A DNA stretch of 64,000 bases from JAWKOK01 sp963765875 (GCA_963765875.1 CAVXYK010000025.1:186001-250000), one strand, 5' to 3'; positions 53,556 to 62,214 are shown, counted from the first letter of the stretch. Notes: generated by a model not told the origin, from the letters alone. Program-made: numbers and translations.

Positions 53556-54794
53556 ATGCACATCGGCGTTCTGACCCATAACTATCCACGCTTTCCCGGC
53601 GACTTCAGCGGCACATTCGTTGAGGCGCTCTGTGAGGAATATGTTGCCCAGGATCAGCAGGTCACGGTCTGGGCTCCATACGACCCGGCCTACAGCCGCC
53701 CGCTTGATGACGACGTCACACTGCGGCTCTATCGGTACGCATGGCCCGAACGATTGCATACGCTCGGCTACATGCGCTCAATGAAGTCAGACCTTGCGCT
53801 ACAGCTAGAGACTTACTTCCTGAGTCCGTCCTTTTTCGCCAGCGGCATTGCCACGCTCATGCGTGAAGCAAAGCGTACAAAGCCCGACGTACTCCACGCT
53901 CACTGGCTGCTGCCCAATGGCTTCATCGCCGCCGTCGTCAGCAAACGCCTGGGCATTCCGCTGGTTGTTTCTGTACCGGGGTCGGATGCGCAAGTCGCTG
54001 CCAAGAACGCACTTTTCCGGCGCATGGCACGCTTCACATTCGAGCAGGCCAGCCTTCTGACCGCCAATAGCGAGTCATTGCGCGATAGCATCGTCGCCCT
54101 CGGCGCAGATCCGGCAAAGTTCGACATGATCATCTACGGCACCGATCCACAAGCGCTGAAGCCCGCTGCAAAAGGCGTCGATTCCCTCTGTGAGAGCCTC
54201 AACATTGACCCCGAATCCGTGGTACTTCTCTGCGTTGGGCGCATGGTCCACAAAAAGGGTTTCGATATACTACTACACGCAATGACCGCAACGGGGATGC
54301 AAAAATGCCCCATTGTCACCGTGATGGTGGGCGATGGGGACCAGCAAGCCGAGTGGCAAGAGCTTGCCACCTCGCTGGGCATCAGAGACCGCATTCGTTG
54401 GGTCGGAAACGTGCCAAAAGACGAGATCGGCACCTACTATAATATGGCAGATGTTCTGCTGATGCCGTCGGTTAGCAAGCCGGCCGATGGGCTCAACGTC
54501 TGCGTGCTCGATGCCATGAGCTGCGCCAAACCCGTTGTTGGATCGGTCGCCGCGGGCAACCCGCTGGCCATCATCGACGGCGAGACCGGCTTCCTGGTGC
54601 CGGAGCAAGATCCACAAGCGTTGGCAGATGCGCTCGTCACCTTGATCGATGATGCCGATCTGCGCCGACGGTTGGGTGCAGCCGGCCGTGAGCGCATCGA
54701 AACCGAGCTGGGCTGGCCGCATTTGGCGCGTCGCTATATCGATCATTTTGAGCGCTTGGCGACAAAAAGATCAGCCACAGATGGACACGGATAA
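53556..54794 (+). CDS. GT4-family glycosyltransferase
   Basis: 412 residues. The N-terminal domain starts MHIGVLTHNYPRFPGDFSGT; VLHAHWLLPNGFIAA is typical for GT4. The C-terminal half carries LLCVGRMVHKKGFDILLHAM, RIRWVGNVPKDEIGTYYNMA, and a sugar-nucleotide motif with Glu-equivalent region (DGLNVCVLDAMSCAKPVVGS). TAAAAT at 53544-53549 lies 6 nt before the ATG, so the mRNA may be leaderless. The last residues (SATDGHG) lie in the CATCTGTGG repeat. Likely part of envelope glycan synthesis with the genes that follow. Confidence 0.88.
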   Translation: MHIGVLTHNYPRFPGDFSGTFVEALCEEYVAQDQQVTVWAPYDPAYSRPLDDDVTLRLYRYAWPERLHTLGYMRSMKSDLALQLETYFLSPSFFASGIATLMREAKRTKPDVLHAHWLLPNGFIAAVVSKRLGIPLVVSVPGSDAQVAAKNALFRRMARFTFEQASLLTANSESLRDSIVALGADPAKFDMIIYGTDPQALKPAAKGVDSLCESLNIDPESVVLLCVGRMVHKKGFDILLHAMTATGMQKCPIVTVMVGDGDQQAEWQELATSLGIRDRIRWVGNVPKDEIGTYYNMADVLLMPSVSKPADGLNVCVLDAMSCAKPVVGSVAAGNPLAIIDGETGFLVPEQDPQALADALVTLIDDADLRRRLGAAGRERIETELGWPHLARRYIDHFERLATKRSATDGHG

Positions 54795-54898
54795 ACAAAT
54801 GATGTTCACAGATATTTTTGGGGCCGACTCTTCGCCATCGTCGTAGCAGCTAAATCATCTGTGACCCATCCGTACCGTCATCTGCGTTCATCTGTGGC
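54774..54898. repeat. CATCTGTGG-word inverted repeat
   Basis: GCCACAGATGGACACGGATA and ATGATGTTCACAGAT at 54774-54814 face ATCATCTGTGACCCATCCGT and GTTCATCTGTGGC at 54855-54898. The left arm overlaps the end of the glycosyltransferase gene, including its stop. Confidence 0.65.
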
Positions 54899-54915
54899 AA
54901 ATGAAGGAAACTGCG

Positions 54916-55270
54916 ATGACAGACATCACCCTGTTGGAGAAGATCACAGCCATCAACGAAGGGCTGCGTACGGCATTTGGCGACGCCGACAATCCGTTCG
55001 AGATCGCCACGCGTCTTGTTGGAGGAAGCCGGCGAACTGGCCGCACAGATCAACCACTTCGAGGACAGCGGTGTCAAGCGGGCCAAGCACGGCGGGCCGG
55101 ATCGTTTGGCGCTGGCCAAGGAAGTGCAGGACGTGATCCGCTGTGCGCTGCAGGTGGCACACTATTATGACCTGGACGCCGAGTTGGAGGCGTCGGTGGA
55201 GAAGTCGTATCAACAGTATTTGGAGAATGTGTTGACGGACAAATGTCTGCCCCTGTGCTATTCTGCACCT
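54916..55270 (+). CDS. MazG-like nucleotide pyrophosphohydrolase, one frameshift
   Basis: AAGGA precedes the ATG. The N-terminal part (TLLEKITAINEGLRTAFGDA, NPFEIATRL) runs in one frame; at about 55017 the family motif LEEAGELAAQINHFED starts in another and goes on as LALAKEVQDVIRCALQVAHYYDLDAE. The EEAGE and EVQD pairs bind Mg in MazG proteins, which cleave nucleotide triphosphates to monophosphates. The end is unsure: after SYQQYLEN the frame stays open into the 55271 frame, so I set the end there arbitrarily. Confidence 0.6.
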
Positions 55271-55474
55271 ATGAACAAAGAACCAGACAACGGCCACGAT
55301 CCTACCGCCAAAGCAAACAACCAGTCCCAGCTTTTCAACGAACACAGACACCAGTTGGAAGCGCTCTTCCGTATGGCCCACAAACGAAACCAACAGAAAC
55401 CGATCGGCCGCTTCAACCGAAACGAGATCTACGGGGAGCGGATCGAGTCCATCTGTCGAGGTTCTGCTCAGTGA
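55271..55474 (+). CDS. small protein, unrecognised
   Basis: 67 residues from the ATG at 55271, in the same frame as the MazG-like gene but starting anew with MNKEPDNGHDPTAKANNQ; the C-terminal half (KPIGRFNRNEIYGERIES) is basic and could be a small DNA-binding or toxin-antitoxin segment. TTGACG at 55232-55237 and TGCTAT at 55256-55261 suggest a promoter so close that the message would be leaderless. Its stop overlaps the next start (GTGA). It could instead be a C-terminal extension of the MazG-like protein. Confidence 0.3.
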   Translation: MNKEPDNGHDPTAKANNQSQLFNEHRHQLEALFRMAHKRNQQKPIGRFNRNEIYGERIESICRGSAQ

Positions 55475-55662
55475 GAGCCATCTACGCCATCGTCGGCGCG
55501 TTGATTGGCGCCGCTGTCGATCTCACCATCAACCTGCTGGCCGGGCTTTGGCTGGGCCAGCTGATCGTGCTGAAGTCATCGTCAACTGGCACGACCGATA
55601 TTCCGCCAATGTCACCATCACCCCAAATCTTGGTAAAACCCCACCCTTGCCAAAACCACTAA
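55471..55662 (+). CDS. small membrane protein, unrecognised
   Basis: 63 residues from a GTG overlapping the previous stop. One or two hydrophobic stretches fill residues 3-34 (IYAIVGALIGAAVDLTINLL, GLWLGQLIVL), then a Ser/Thr/Pro tail. It is coupled to the 55271 gene. No family recognised. Confidence 0.3.
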   Translation: MRAIYAIVGALIGAAVDLTINLLAGLWLGQLIVLKSSSTGTTDIPPMSPSPQILVKPHPCQNH

Positions 55663-55675
55663 AACACCATACAAT
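55647..55675 (+). promoter_or_regulatory. promoter of the MazEF-like pair
   Basis: TTGCCA at 55647-55652, a 17-bp spacer and TACAAT at 55670-55675. The start would be near 55682, giving a 45-nt leader with GGGAGG before the antitoxin ATG. Confidence 0.65.
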
Positions 55676-55726
55676 TCACACATACAAATAACACGAACAC
55701 TTGAACGTATTTTGGGAGGCGAAAAC

Positions 55727-56005
55727 ATGGCGACAACCGAAAAAGTGACGCTGACTCTGCCCCAAGACTTGATGGACACGGTCCGAATACTTGCTCCGCC
55801 GCGGGGCCGAAGCAAATACGTCGCGAAGGCAATCCGCTACTTCATAGAACAAGAGGAGAAGAGAATTCTACGCGAGGAACTGATTGCCGGCTATCAGGCA
55901 ACAGCCAAGGAATCGGCCACCATTGCGGCCGAATGGATGCCGCTTGGCCAGGAGGCGTGGGAACGGTTCGTGCCCGCCCATGACGTGAAAGATGAGGATG
56001 AGTAA
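55727..56005 (+). CDS. ribbon-helix-helix-type antitoxin
   Basis: 92 residues. TEKVTLTLPQDLMDTVRILA then GRSKYVAKAIRYFIEQEE is a CopG/RHH-like DNA-binding start, with a longer helical C-terminus (AKESATIAAEWMPLGQEAWE) for toxin binding. GGGAGG lies 7 nt before the ATG. The toxin gene overlaps its end, and a good promoter lies upstream, where this protein would repress. Confidence 0.75.
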   Translation: MATTEKVTLTLPQDLMDTVRILAPPRGRSKYVAKAIRYFIEQEEKRILREELIAGYQATAKESATIAAEWMPLGQEAWERFVPAHDVKDEDE

Positions 56006-56375
56006 GATGGCGCAACACCGCCGACCGCGAGAGGTACGAAGAGGTGACATCTTCTCCGTTGACTTCGATCCCTCTCGCGGATCGGAACAGGGCAAGATAC
56101 GACCTGCGCTTGTCATCCAGAACGACATCGGAAACCACTTTGGCCCTACCATTATCGTAGCCGCTATCACGACAGGAGAGCAGACAAGATTTCCCGTTCA
56201 GGTAGCAGTCGAGGCTCCCGATGGCGGACTTCGAGGCAATTCGTTGATCCTTCTAAATCAGCTTCTGACAGTGGACAAATCTCGTCTTGGCGAATATTGG
56301 GGCCATGTAAGTCACGATGTAATGCAGAAGGTCGACAATGCTATTGCCATTAGCCTCGGTCTGACGCCTCAATAA
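55998..56375 (+). CDS. MazF/PemK-type toxin endoribonuclease
   Basis: 125 residues. VRRGDIFSVDFDPSRGSEQG and KIRPALVIQNDIGN are the conserved MazF start with the catalytic Arg region; PTIIVAAITTG and LILLNQLLTVDKSRLGEYWG hold the remaining motifs. ATG 55998 overlaps the antitoxin stop (ATGAGTAA); ATG at 56007 is an alternative. It should cut mRNA at a short site when free. Confidence 0.9.
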   Translation: MSKMAQHRRPREVRRGDIFSVDFDPSRGSEQGKIRPALVIQNDIGNHFGPTIIVAAITTGEQTRFPVQVAVEAPDGGLRGNSLILLNQLLTVDKSRLGEYWGHVSHDVMQKVDNAIAISLGLTPQ

Positions 56376-56386
56376 TGCATCACTCT

Positions 56387-57379
56387 ATGTCCTACCTTAA
56401 TACCTACACCAACCGTACCATCCTGATCACCGGCGGCCTGGGTTTCATCGGCTCCAACCTGGCGCGGCGACTGGTCGATCTGGGCGCACGCGTCACGTTG
56501 GTTGATTCGCTGATCACTGACTACGGCGGCAACCGCTTCAACATCGACGGCTATGAAGATCGGCTGTCCCTCAACATCGCCGACGTGCGCGATCCGTTCT
56601 CCATGCGCGCCCTGGTGCAGGGCCAGGATGTGATCTTCAACCTGGCCGGCCAGGTCAGCCACATGGACTCGATGACCGATCCCTTCAGCGATCTGGAGAT
56701 CAACGCGCGCAGCCAGCTCTCGATTCTTGAAGCCTGCCGCCATGAAAATCCGGACGTCAAGGTCGTCTATGCCGGCACGCGACAGCAGTACGGCAAACCG
56801 GCCTATTTGCCGCTGGATGAGGAACATCGCCAGCGCCCCACCGACGTCAACGGTGTCAACAAGTTGGCGGGCGAGTCCTACCACATCGTCTATCACAACG
56901 CCTATGGCCTGCGCACCACGTCGCTGCGGCTGACCAACACCTACGGCCCGCGTCAGTTGATGGCCCACAACCGCCAGGGGTTCATCGCCTGGTTTGTGCG
57001 CCTGGCCGTTGAAGACAAAGAGATCCAGCTCTACGGCGACGGGCAGCAACTGCGCGACCTCACATACGTCGACGACGTGGTCGACGCTTTTCTCCGCGCG
57101 GGCGCCTCCGATGCGGTCGACGGCCATGTCTACAATTTGGGCGGGCCACGCCCCATCAGCTTGCTGGAGCTGACCCACCTGATCATCGAGATCGCGGGCA
57201 GCGGCAGTGTCAAGCTTGTGCCGTGGCCCGAGGCCCGCAAGAAGATCGATGTCGGAGATGTCTATTCCAGCTATGCCCGCATTCAAGAAACGCTGGGTTG
57301 GCAGCCGACAACGCCATTGGAAGATGGCCTAGCACGCATGATAGACTATGTGAGGATCAATCGTACGCACTACTGGTAG
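56387..57379 (+). CDS. NAD-dependent epimerase/dehydratase, catalytic Tyr replaced
   Basis: 330 residues from MSYLNTYTNRT (ATG 56387; an in-frame ATG at 56375 is possible). LITGGLGFIGSNLARRL is the NAD fold; IFNLAGQVSHMDSM; GTRQQYGKPAYLPLDEEH; SLRLTNTYGPRQLMAHN; QLRDLTYVDDVVDAFL. Where short-chain enzymes have YxxxK this one reads NGVNKLAGE, so the usual Tyr is Asn, and YGK nearby might take its role. It likely acts on a nucleotide sugar. The stop codon TAG is the first triplet of the following repeat. Confidence 0.8.
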   Translation: MSYLNTYTNRTILITGGLGFIGSNLARRLVDLGARVTLVDSLITDYGGNRFNIDGYEDRLSLNIADVRDPFSMRALVQGQDVIFNLAGQVSHMDSMTDPFSDLEINARSQLSILEACRHENPDVKVVYAGTRQQYGKPAYLPLDEEHRQRPTDVNGVNKLAGESYHIVYHNAYGLRTTSLRLTNTYGPRQLMAHNRQGFIAWFVRLAVEDKEIQLYGDGQQLRDLTYVDDVVDAFLRAGASDAVDGHVYNLGGPRPISLLELTHLIIEIAGSGSVKLVPWPEARKKIDVGDVYSSYARIQETLGWQPTTPLEDGLARMIDYVRINRTHYW

Positions 57380-57480
57380 GGACAAGGCGTTCCCTGCCAA
57401 TCTGTATCTTGACCAAGAAGCGCCCAATGAAACGGCCACAAGATAGACGAAAGAGACCCTAGGGAATGCCTTGTCCGCCT
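57377..57480. repeat. TAGGGACAAGGC-word inverted repeat
   Basis: TAGGGACAAGGCGTTCCCT (57377-57395) faces AGGGAATGCCTTGTCC (57461-57476). Other variants (TAGGGAATTCCCACC near 57517, AGGGGAATGCCCTGCCACTA near 57593) continue to about 57612. The same words are inside the MITE-like elements. This gap (57380-57668) has no gene. Confidence 0.6.
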
Positions 57481-57668
57481 ACTCCCGCAGGATCTGCGGC
57501 ATGGAGCTGCGGAGGATAGGGAATTCCCACCAGATCGATGTGTAGAATCAGGGTCTCTTCAAATGGTTCAATCGGTTCTTTCAAATCGCCTTAGGGGAAT
57601 GCCCTGCCACTACGGCCTTTGGGCAGCATGGGCAAATATCAGCCCGAGAATATTGGAGGAGACGAACA

Positions 57669-58208
57669 ATGCAGGAAGTCGTACATCTGACACAGGAAGA
57701 ACTTGAGGCCGGGCTGAAGACCATTCGCCAGTCGCCCAGAGACGCAGGCGAGGTGGTTATGATCGTGCGCCGGCCGCAGACGAATGAGCGTGAGGTGTTG
57801 GCAACAGGAGAACTCGACCCGAAGTTTGGCCTTGTCGGCGACAACTGGTGCGAGCGTGCCAGCGCCGACGACCCGGACACCCAGCTCAACATCATGAACG
57901 CGCGCGCTGCGGCGCTAGTGGCCGTCGACGCCGATCGACGCAAGCTGGTAGGCGATCAGCTCTTGATCGACATCGACCTAAGCGACGACAATTTGCCCAC
58001 CGGCAGCAGACTGGCCATTGGCTCTGCCGTGATCGAGGTAACCGCCATTCCCCACACCGGTTGCAAGAAGTTCGCCCAACGCTTTGGCGTGGACGCGGTC
58101 AAATTCGTCAACACCGGGGTCGGTAAGGAACTACATCTGCGCGGCATCAATGCCAAGGTCGTTCAGGCCGGCACGATCAAAGCCGGGGATATTGCCCGCA
58201 AGATCTAG
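57669..58208 (+). CDS. MOSC-domain protein
   Basis: 179 residues, a stand-alone MOSC domain. KFGLVGDNWCERASADDPDT, GDQLLIDIDLSDDNLPTGSR, and TAIPHTGCKKFAQRFGVDAV with the conserved Cys fit the family of sulfur carriers tied to molybdenum cofactor. GGAGGAG precedes the ATG. Function in this setting unknown. Confidence 0.85.
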   Translation: MQEVVHLTQEELEAGLKTIRQSPRDAGEVVMIVRRPQTNEREVLATGELDPKFGLVGDNWCERASADDPDTQLNIMNARAAALVAVDADRRKLVGDQLLIDIDLSDDNLPTGSRLAIGSAVIEVTAIPHTGCKKFAQRFGVDAVKFVNTGVGKELHLRGINAKVVQAGTIKAGDIARKI

Positions 58209-58211
58209 TTC

Positions 58212-58362
58212 TTTCAACACAGAGACACGGAGGAAGCACAGAGGTACACAGAGGAAGAGCTTTTTCCATCTGCATCTGAATTGTTGTTTTTGCAGCGGAG
58301 TCATCCGTGAGTATCATCCATTTATCTGTGGCAAATTACTCTTTTTGCAGCAAAGTCATCAA
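58212..58362. repeat. CACAGAGG words and repeated TTTTTGCAGC tail
   Basis: ACACAGAGACACGGAGGAAG and CACAGAGGTACACAGAGG lie at 58218-58252. Then TTTTTGCAGCGGAGTCATC (58288-58306) and TTTTTGCAGCAAAGTCATC (58343-58361) make a direct repeat either side of CATTTATCTGTGGC. The tail matches those at 22130 and 37495. Confidence 0.6.
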
Positions 58363-58382
58363 TCGTCAAAATAGGAAGAGCC

Positions 58383-59492
58383 GTGACGACACCTATCCCA
58401 TTGCAAGACCTCAAGGCCCAAACCAACGCCCTGTTGACCGAAATCGACACGGCGGTTCAACGCGTGCTGGCCAGCGGCTGGTACATCCTCGGCAGTGAAG
58501 TCTCAGCGTTCGAAGAGGAGTTTGCCGACTACAACGGCGTGGCGGGTTGCGTCGGCGTCAACTCGGGCACCGACGCGCTCTTTCTGGCACTGCGTGCCTG
58601 CGACGTCGGTCCCGGCGACGAAGTCATCACGGTGTCGCACACAGCGGTTGCAACGGTGGCGGCCATTCGCCTGACCGGAGCCACGCCGGTGCTGGTCGAT
58701 GTCGATCCGGGCAGCTACACGATGTCAGTGGATGGCCTGGCCGCGGCTGTCACGGCGGAGACCAAGGCCATCGTGCCGGTCCACATCTACGGCCAACCCG
58801 CGGACATGGATGCCATTCTGGCGATTGCACATGAGGCCGGAGCACGTGTGATCGAGGATTGCGCACAGGCCCATGGCGCACGCTATCGCGGCAAGATCGT
58901 CGGCTCTATGGGTGACCTGGGCTGCTTCTCCTTCTACCCCACCAAAAATCTGGGCGCCATCGGCGACGGCGGCGCCGTCATCGGCAATGACGAGGCGTTG
59001 CTGGCGCGGATTCGCAGGCTGCGCCAATATGGTTGGACGGCGGAGTCTCGCTACGTTTCGCAGGAAGAAGGCGTCAACAGTCGGCTGGATGAGATTCAGG
59101 CCGCCATCCTACGCGTGAAGCTGGCCCATCTGGACGACTGGAATCGGCGGCGCAGAGACCTGGCCGCCATCTACGACCGTCGATTGCCAGAATCAGTCAT
59201 CAAGCCAAGTCCATCTTCCAACACGGACCCTGTCTATCACCTCTATGTTGTACGCACGCCCCATCGAGATCAGCTGATGGCCGATCTGAAGGCGGTCGGC
59301 ATCGGGACCGGCATCCACTATCCAGTGCCGGTCCATTTGATGCCGGCCTATGCCAACCATGCCCGGACAGCCTCGCCGCTTGCTGAGACGGAACGTCTTG
59401 CAATGGAGATCGTCTCTTTGCCCATGCATCCCATGCTCTGCAAAGCTGATGTCAAGCGTGTGGCTTCGGCCGTCGCAGATAGCCTCGCCTAG
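58383..59492 (+). CDS. DegT/DnrJ/EryC1-family sugar aminotransferase
   Basis: 369 residues from a GTG with AGGAAGAG upstream. GCVGVNSGTDALFLALRA, VIEDCAQAHGARYRGKIVGS, and CFSFYPTKNLGAIGDGGAV with the PLP lysine identify the family. It adds an amino group to a keto-sugar nucleotide for surface glycans. It is followed after 5 bp by the DUF2079 gene. Confidence 0.92.
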   Translation: MTTPIPLQDLKAQTNALLTEIDTAVQRVLASGWYILGSEVSAFEEEFADYNGVAGCVGVNSGTDALFLALRACDVGPGDEVITVSHTAVATVAAIRLTGATPVLVDVDPGSYTMSVDGLAAAVTAETKAIVPVHIYGQPADMDAILAIAHEAGARVIEDCAQAHGARYRGKIVGSMGDLGCFSFYPTKNLGAIGDGGAVIGNDEALLARIRRLRQYGWTAESRYVSQEEGVNSRLDEIQAAILRVKLAHLDDWNRRRRDLAAIYDRRLPESVIKPSPSSNTDPVYHLYVVRTPHRDQLMADLKAVGIGTGIHYPVPVHLMPAYANHARTASPLAETERLAMEIVSLPMHPMLCKADVKRVASAVADSLA

Positions 59493-59497
59493 TCATC

Positions 59498-62183
59498 ATG
59501 CGCACATGGATCGCGACACGGCTTGACCCCTACCGTCTGCTGCTCTTTCTGTTGGTGACTATATATATAGTCACGTTCTACGGATTGGCCGCTAACATCC
59601 ACGCGGGTATGCGCACCCACAAGGCCGATCTTGGCCAGATCGACCAGGCCGTTTGGAATAGCAGCCGCGGCCGCTTTCTTGAGCAGACCGACAATGGTTT
59701 CGTTGCCACACGCCTGACAGACCATGTCGAGCCGATGCTGGTCTTCATCAGCCCCATCTTCTGGCTATGGAACGATGTACGCGTCCTCTTGCTGCTACAG
59801 GCCATTGCCGTCGCCATTGGCGCATGGATCCTCTACGAGCTCTCAGTGCGCCAATTCGAAAAACTATTGACGCCCCAGGAACGGTCCCAGATCTGGCACT
59901 TGGAGCCACTGCGCAATTTGACGCGTCCGCTGGCGCTGTCGCTGGCAGCGGCCTACCTACTGACACCCCAACTCCAGTCCGCTCTGCTGACCGAGTTTCA
60001 TGCCGCGCCACTCGCAGTGCCGTTGATCCTCTGGGCATTTTGGGCCGTTGACGCCAAACGCTGGGGACAGTTCACGGCCGCCGCCCTGCTGGTCGCAAGC
60101 GTCAAAGAGGAGATGGCGTTGTTGGCCGCGGGGCTCGGTCTTTGGGCGGTTCTAAGAGCAATGATCGAAGGTCAAGCATCCGATACGTCGGGGGCATTCT
60201 CGGTCTTCGGTATTCGGTCTTCAATCTTCGGGCCTACTAGCCGGTGCTTTCGTCACAATCCTCTCCCTGGCCTGGTTCGTCGTTGCGACGTTTGTCATCG
60301 TCCCCGCCTATGCAGCAGATGTCTACGGCGTGGCCGAGAGTGGCTACTTCCAGCGCTATGGTGCACTGGGCGACGCACCCCTGGACATTTTCACGAGCTT
60401 CTTCACCCAGCCGGGCCTTGTCTGGGATATCGCGACCGAGCCGGCACGAGTCGACTATCTGATCGGTTTGCTGGCGCCCTTCGGCTTCTTGTCGCTGCTG
60501 GCGCCGGAGATTCTACTGTTGTCATTGCCCGTGTTGCTGGCCAACTTATTGAGCGCGTATCCGGCCCAATACTATGGCGACTTTCATTATAGTGCGCCGC
60601 TGATTCCCTATTTTGCCGTGGCAGCCACCTACGGGCTGGGTCGACTGTGGCGATGGTTGGCCAAACAGGCGGATGGTAGTTCGGCGAGTTTCCAGCAGAT
60701 GCCGGCTGCCGGCAGGGGCACGATGGCCGCTGCGGCAATGCTCACCAACTCGCGTACGGCGCTTCGGCCTTTGGTGACCGTTGTGTTGGCCGGCTGGATC
60801 CTCTGCTGGGCGGGATGGAGCTATCTGCAACATGGACGCGGCCCATTGGGCGCACGCTACGATCGTCCGCCCATCACAGAGCATCACCAGCAACTGGCGA
60901 CCTACCTTGCCCTGATTCCGAACGACGCAGCCGTGACAGCCACGGCAGCCGTCCATCCACACCTGAGTCATCGACAGTATGTCTACCAGTTTCCGCTGGG
61001 CCTGGATTCGCCCGTGCCTGCCCAATGGGCATTGCTCGACGTGACCACCAACACCGACATGGCCCCAGGCGATCTCAAGGCGCGTGTCGATGAGATGCTG
61101 GCCGGCAATTGGGGCGTGGTCGATGCAGGCGATGGATTCCTGTTGCTCTCGACTGAGTCGTCAGAGAAGGAAATCCCAGACAATTTCTACACATTTGCCC
61201 GCGCCTCCGGGCCCTCTGCCGAACCAACAGCCGGGCCTGCCAGTAAACCGCTCACCTTCACCGGGGTAGAGATCGACGACTGGCCGCGCTGGCGCCAGAC
61301 CAAACTGACAGGGCTGTGGGTTGTCGGGGAAGACTTCAACGCGGCATCAGACATGCCGTACCTGGAGGTCCGCAGCCCTGCCGGCGACACGGTCGGGAGT
61401 CTGACCGATATTTTGCCGTCGGCGCTGGTCTGGTATCCACCTGATCGCTGGCAACCAGGGGAGACCGTTCGCATCACCTCGCTGCCGCTCTATTTGCCGA
61501 AAAGGTGGGGCGTGGTCGTGGATGCAGCGCAGGCATCGGCGTCTTCACCGGGCGCAATAATCGGAGCGGATGGGCGTGAAGTGCTGGCGACTGCTGTCCA
61601 ACGGGACAAGCGAGAGCGGCTCACGCAGTTGCCGTCCACGCAGAACGCGCTTGGCCCTCTGGTCGACGATAGCGGTGCAGAGACAACGCAAGCCATCTTT
61701 GCAGTCAGCGAGACAGATAGGCTTGAGATGCACACCACAATTCTCGACGAGACAATCTGGCCCGGAGCCACAATCGACGTGCTGTTGCAGTGGCAGGGTG
61801 TGGAGTGGCCGGCGAATCTGTCGGCATTTGTGCATCTGCGACGCGATGGCGAGAACGTCAGCCAGGCTGACGGCCAGCCGCGCTATTTCGTGCGTCCGTC
61901 GATTGATAGCCTGGAAACATCCGACATGCCGTCCCTGGTCGATTGGCGGCAGTTGACTGTGCCTACCGATCATCCTGATGCGTCCATCGATGACGGCGAG
62001 TGGAGCCTGGTTGTCGGGCTCTATGATCCGAGTACGGCTGAACGGATCACTGTGGTCGATGACCAAGGAAATCCGGCCGGCCAGGAAGTGACCATCGGCA
62101 CCCTACGACCGCGCCCGCCGCCCGTCCCCGATCAAGCATGTGCGCTCATCCCCGCGACCTGTGAGTCGCAGACGAGCCGGTAG
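59498..62183 (+). CDS. DUF2079 membrane protein, one frameshift
   Basis: About 895 codons. The N-terminal half has many helices, with DLGQIDQAVWNSSRGRFLEQ and HVEPMLVFISPIFWLW, the DUF2079 signature near residues 50-90, and FHAAPLAVPLILWAF. At about 60199-60233 the frame changes inside a TTCGGT-word stretch, then LLAGAFVTILSLAWFVVATF goes on to more helices (until about 60850). The last 430 residues are an exported-type soluble domain. The family is predicted to act like polyprenyl-sugar transferases of the GT-C fold. Its neighbours support a glycan role. Confidence 0.82.
60199..60233 (+). repeat. TTCGGTC-word segment within the DUF2079 gene
   Basis: CGGTCTTCGGTATTCGGTCT and TCAATCTTCGG in a row. 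The coding frame changes across this point, so it may be a recent insertion or expansion inside a gene. Confidence 0.45.
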
Positions 62184-62214
62184 ATCAGACGCATCTGCCA
62201 CCGTCCGCAATCAA

